Shown here in pieces: positions 59,428-64,000 of a DNA stretch of 64,000 nucleotides. The stretch's first letter is position 1, and each line of letters starts with the position of its first letter. The stretch spans positions 18,700,058 to 18,764,057 of the forward strand of contig CM049310.1 of the NCBI GenBank assembly GCA_026874595.1, written 5' to 3'. This stretch comes from Sipunculus nudus (lineage: Eukaryota > Annelida > Sipuncula > Golfingiida > Sipunculidae). Below the pieces are notes generated by a model. It ran no database searches and was not told the DNA's origin. It saw only the letters and a program-made list of their open reading frames with translations. The position numbers and the translations under genes were made by a program.

Positions 59428-60298
59428 ACAAGGCCTACAGGCCTAATGCCAACCTGTGCAAAGTTTGGGAGTATGAATGGAGGTTTATTTTTGAAATTTA
59501 ATATTAATCCTCTTAAGTCCTGCATATCTAGACATTGTGTCTAGACTTGAAGACACAATGTCAAGACACATTGTCTCGACACCAGACAGAGCTAGGTCAG
59601 TTGCCTTTTGAAATTACTGCTGAAACTCAGCATGCTGTTTTCAAACACAAAAAGCCTTTTTCAATTGGCTACAATGCTTTTTCAAAGCTCCATTTACTCA
59701 ATCTATTCTTATAAAACTGACAGAACTCTACCAAAGAATTATTCTTGTAAAGTTTAAACCAATTAGCTTAACAGTTCCATCATAAAACAGTGCATGTATA
59801 AGCTAGAAGCATCTAAAATTACATTTTCGCTTGTAAAAAACACATCAATATAGGTGGCGCCACCAATACCTCAATTTCAGATATGACATATGTGACAAAC
59901 ATTGGTATAAAATTTAGTGATGATAGCTCTAGCCATTTTTGAGATTTTAATTTTAGTGTGCTTTTTTTGGACAGATGACTAAGTTCAACCTCCTGTAACT
60001 AAGCCAAAAATCTCCAAACTGGAACAATTCGAACAAACTTGAGAAAGATTGTTCCAGGGATCATTTCTGTGAAATATTGGACAATTCGGCTGGACAGTTT
60101 CGGAGAAGAAGATTTTTAAAGCTTTTTTAGCTTTTTCCCTATAATAACTCAGAGTTTTTCAGATGACTGTTTATTTGCAAAAAATTTGGTGATGCTAGCT
60201 ACTGCTGTTTTTTAAATAGCTATGGTTAACATACAAACGATGCACATGCAAGACTGACAAGGCTGCACTGTCGCATAAGCTCACAGGTTCACTAAAAA
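59428..60298 (+). mobile_element. Short copy of the AACCTGTG/CACAGGTT repeat family
   Basis: This complete-ended but internally deleted copy (about 870 bp) has the left end ACAAGGCCTACAGGCC, TAATGCCAACCTGTGC and the right end CGCATAAGCTCACAGGTT, CACTAAAAA. It includes one GGTGGCGCCACCAATACCTC unit and a CACATTGTGTC-rich hairpin near 59531-59562. It helps define the family ends seen at 14163, 39720 and 62100. Confidence 0.7.
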
Positions 60299-62099
60299 TC
60301 CTGTCAATAGGCAAGGAAATCCTTATAACGAATTAACTGATTAATGTAAAGCTTAACAAGAAGGAACACACAGTTCTAATTCTGCTATCTAATTAATTTA
60401 AGTTCTTCTCCTAGTTAGATTCTGGTGTATATTCATAAGGACATTTATTAAGTCCTGTCAGCAAGTACATATGTTTCTATAAAGACTGATATACATCATT
60501 AATCACTAATAATGTGTTGGCCCTGTGCCTTGGATGTATACACTTTGTTATACCTGACCTTTTATCCTATTTGAGCTGTTGTACAATAAAAGCTTTTTGC
60601 TTGTGGTCATTCACAATGTGTGTTTTTTACCTGTGGTTCAGGGTTTGATATGCTTCATGTCACCATGTTCATTGTATCTTCTAGCAAACCTTTGTCCAGA
60701 TAAGTTAACAGATTCAACTGATTCCTCTTGAGGTTAGAAGCAAACGCTGAACGATCTCTCAGTGTTACCAGGACCTTATTGGATGCCATAAATGTAGCTA
60801 TAACTCCTCAGTTTGTAGTAAATTGGCCACAGGGGAGTGCCTAATAGGCAAATTTTGAAATTTGTTTTGTTTTGTCTGTGCTGGTTTTAGAGTGCAATGT
60901 AATCAATAAAATTTATTAGATGGATCTATTTGCAGTTTCAAAATTATGAAGAAAGATGCCTTGTTATACAAATAGGAGAAACTGAAAATTATGGGTAACC
61001 ATATTTTTCCAGTACACCCTACTAATGTCACCTTTCTTTGTTTAGCCTTAACAAAGTAATATTTGGCTCGGTAATTTCCTCAACACAAATTGGCAACACT
61101 GAATGTCAAGCCCATTCTTGATGGAAGAGACATTCAGAACTAACAACACCCTGAGCTGGTGTTAAAATATGGAGCAGGGAATGCATGGTTAATTTTACAG
61201 CTGAAATCTCAGCAAATTTTCTCATATTAAAGAAAAACCCCATCAAATGACATATCTGACTTGTTATATGTGTGACATTTTATGGAGTAAGGCTGGTTAA
61301 GAGCTCTTGGAGAAAAAGAATCGAATGAAAATGTCACAGGTTTACTTAATACACCATCCTTATGGAGCTCTATGCTCAAAACTTTTTAGCAAACTAAAAT
61401 TACATTTAAAATTAAATGAAATATTCCAGAGCTTTTTGTGTAGTTTCAACATATATGTCAGACAAAACTTTAAAATATGGATACATTTGCTCAAAAACAA
61501 TATGCTGTGAGGAATTCCCTATTTTCTTTAATAATAATAAAAAGGAGTTTAGGATCATATCTCTAAAGATCTTTTCTTCTAGGAAAACTCTTCTCTGAAA
61601 CATATTTCAGTTCACCTTTCTTTTTTTAACTTTAACTTATGATATGATTTAACTTAAATATGTTGTCCAAATAATTTTTAAAGACAAAATCAGTTATGCA
61701 TAAAAACATTGTAGTTTTATATATTTTGTTGTCTAAACCTTGCAGGTTTAATTTTATCTGGAGAAGAAGACAGAATAATTATATTTTATAAAGAAATCAT
61801 ATTAATTAGTGCCTGATTTATAATATGTTACGGAGGTGCTATTGTTATAAACTGTAAAATAAAATTATGAATGTCCAGAGAAGTAATAACCCATCTTTCT
61901 GGAATGTGAGAATGTGTTTTGCCAAGTAATGGAATCTAAAATAAACAAATGTTCCAATGTGGAATTCAGAAAAAAAACTGCAAAATGAATGAATCTTCAC
62001 CTATTCAAGTGAAGAAATCTATCAGATATTATTGTTAGTTTCAGATATATAAGTAACACTTGTGGGGTAAAGCGCATCACATATGAAATGTTTAATTAA
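60299..62099. other. Unique AT-rich intron
   Basis: No repeat words or exons are recognised. I translated the stretch near 60630-60700 on the minus strand because it offered a GT donor. All phases contain stops, so it is not a DUS1L exon. Confidence 0.5.
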
Positions 62100-64000
62100 A
62101 CAAGGCCTACAAGCCTAATGTGAACCTATGCATTGGGATATATACCAGGTATAATGCTTCAATGATGGACCATTACCTTTCATGCATATGAACAATGCAA
62201 GTACTAAACATTTTGAATAAGAAACGATTACACAAACATCACTGCTGAAATGCTGGCATGGGTGCACACAACACAAAATGATTGTAGCTGGCACCACCAG
62301 TCTTGTATACAACGAAGCTATCAGATATATAAACAAATGCCAAATTTCAGACTGATATATCAAATCCCTCCTGAGAAATAAGAAGAGACACACACTGTGC
62401 AAAATTTATTGTAGGTGGCACCACCAGTCTGGTATACAACAAAGCCATTCAATATGTATAAATGTGCTCAATTTCAGGCTGATATATCAAATTCCTCTGT
62501 AGAAATAAGCAGGCACATACAATGTGCAAAAGTCATTGTATGTGGCGACACCTGTCTTGTGAACTAGAAAGCCATCAAAGACACATAGACAGGTCAAAAT
62601 ATCAGGCCATTACATCAAACTTACCTTGAGTCTGATGCACAAGTCTGACAAGGCTTAGGTGAGAAAGGCAGTTGCCCAGAGGGAACTGTGACAAATTGCT
62701 GGCTCAGGCTACTGCACTGAGTGAACTCTTGACCTGCACCTTGCTAGACTGTGTGAACTTTTGACCTGTACCTGGCTGCACTGAGTGAACTCTTGACCTG
62801 TCGCATAATCTGACACAGTTGGCAGTCTGCTAAAGCTATAAATAGATCCAGGCTATACTTTGGTACCAAATCTGATGCAGTCGGCAGTCTGCCAAAGCTA
62901 TAAATGGAATGCAGCTTCTGCACTGAGTGAACTCTTGACCTATACCCAGCTGCACTGAGTGAACTCTTGACCTGTTGCCTAATCTGATACAGGTGGCAGT
63001 CTGCCAAAGCTATTAATAGATCCAGACTGACCTTTAGCCTGTTGCCAAATCTGAAATAGTAGCCACATCATTGCATAAGCTAATAGATTGGCTCCACATG
63101 CAGACCTGAGGGGCATAACACCAATGAGGTGATCACATGATACTCATGGGATGATCACATGCTATCCATGAGGTGATCACATGTGCCCATGAGGTGTTCA
63201 CATGACACCTATGAGGTGATCATGTCTTGTGCTTGTCTGCACTGATTGAACTAAAAAGAGGCTATAATTATGAGGTTTTTGCCTATAAAAAACAGGTCAA
63301 TGTAGGTAGTACCACAAAATCTGCAACTTCAAATATGAGTCATGTGACCAACATTTGCACAATACTTGGTAATGCTAGCTTCTGTCATTTTTGAGATTAC
63401 TATGTCAGTATGCTTACTTGGCCAAATGACTAAGTTAAAATTTGTGTTACTCCGCTAAAATTCATCAAATGCAAACCATTTGAACAAACTTGAGAAGGTT
63501 TGCCTGTGGGATCATATCTACAAAATATTGAACAATTTGGCTGGACAGTTTACAAGAAGAGGACTATTCAGCTTTTTCCCTATAAAATCTAAGTAAATGC
63601 AGATAGCAAAAAAATAAGCTGAATCCCACACAAATGATGTATGACAGGTTATTGCATAAAATCTGGGGATGGTAGCTCCTCCTATTCCTGACTCGGAGAA
63701 ATGATGGGTTAATGTACAGATGACCAATTACCCAAGTACAAAAAAAGGTCAATGCAGGTGGCACCACCAATACATGAATTTCAAACAGGACTCATGTGAC
63801 CAACACTGGCATTAAATTTGGTGATGTTAGCTCCGGCCGTTTCTGAGATTGTAATGTTAGTAGGCTTTTTGGAGAGATGACTAAGTTCAACTTTGTTTAA
63901 CTCGGCCAAAATTCATCCAAATTTAACCATTTGAACATACTTAAAAGAGATGGTATAAGAAATTTTTCTTAGAAATATTGAACAATTTGGCTTGACAGTT
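62100..64000 (+). mobile_element. AACCTGTG/CACAGGTT repeat family, cut by window edge
   Basis: The left end is ACAAGGCCTACAAGCCTAAT. The body runs through GTAGGTGGCACCACCAGTCT units, CACTGAGTGAACTCTTGACC tandem words (62710-62980), TGAGGTGATCACATG words (63125-63225) and ACTCGGCCAAAATTCAT modules up to the last base. The right end lies outside. It is close in order and content to 39720-41800, so it is probably a fuller copy. Confidence 0.68.

Noticed and set aside
60630-60700. Candidate upstream DUS1L exon with CACAG|GTAAAA donor
   Set aside because: All three phases contain stops on the minus strand and the residues do not match the DUS1L HGRT region.

Overview
This looks like a window from an AT-rich, intron-rich, repeat-laden animal genome. 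The interspersed repeats favour a bivalve mollusc or another lophotrochozoan. They have ACTAG/ACAAG-type left ends, tandem-repeat cores, GACGGACGGAC-type microsatellites, and hairpin or CAGCTGAGCTAAAAA right ends. That assignment is an inference and no species can be named. There are no prokaryotic operons, rRNA genes or CRISPR arrays.

The protein-coding content I can defend lies on the minus strand, in two blocks of tRNA-modification exons. From right to left (transcription order), three exons (56438-56541, 31652-31796, 21397-21894) encode the C-terminal half of the dihydrouridine synthase fold and its downstream region, closest to DUS1L, which reduces U16/U17 in the tRNA D-loop. A low-complexity linker exon follows (18244-18382). 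Four exons (4856-4985, 4301-4428, 2481-2633, 818-964) then encode the N-terminal basic region and most of the SPOUT core of a TRMT10 methyltransferase, closest to TRMT10B (N1-methylation of purine 9). All splice junctions keep frame, including the two that bridge the enzymes. I found neither the usual Cys-rich DUS1L tail with a stop nor a TRMT10B first exon and promoter in the gap. A single DUS1L-TRMT10B fusion gene is therefore the leading, unproven reading. The first DUS1L exons lie to the right of the window and the last TRMT10B exons to the left.

The introns are large (up to 24.9 kb) and full of transposons. From the left: a CR1/Jockey-like LINE fragment (1-800); a 35-bp minisatellite of about 30 copies, apparently grown from the exon/intron junction of the exon at 2481; a Tigger/pogo-like element (2986-4201); an LTR retrotransposon on the minus strand with 762-bp, almost identical LTRs (6224-10619); a mariner-type MITE (10623-12841) split by a TTAA-flanked piggyBac-like element (10641-12125); and long tracts of Helentron/HINE/pearl-like repeats (12.9-18.2, 23-30, 33-36, 39.2-43.8, 52.4-53.7, 57-60.3 and 62.1-64 kb), several nested. 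A hAT-like MITE sits at 49231-50229 and a tRNA-type SINE at about 32775-32985.

Long stretches of 31.8-39 kb, 43.9-52.4 kb, 53.7-56.4 kb and 60.3-62.1 kb are mostly unique intronic sequence with no recognisable exon. One block at about 47540-48530 is visibly richer in G+C and free of the window's repeat signatures. It could be regulatory DNA or an unrecognised transcript.
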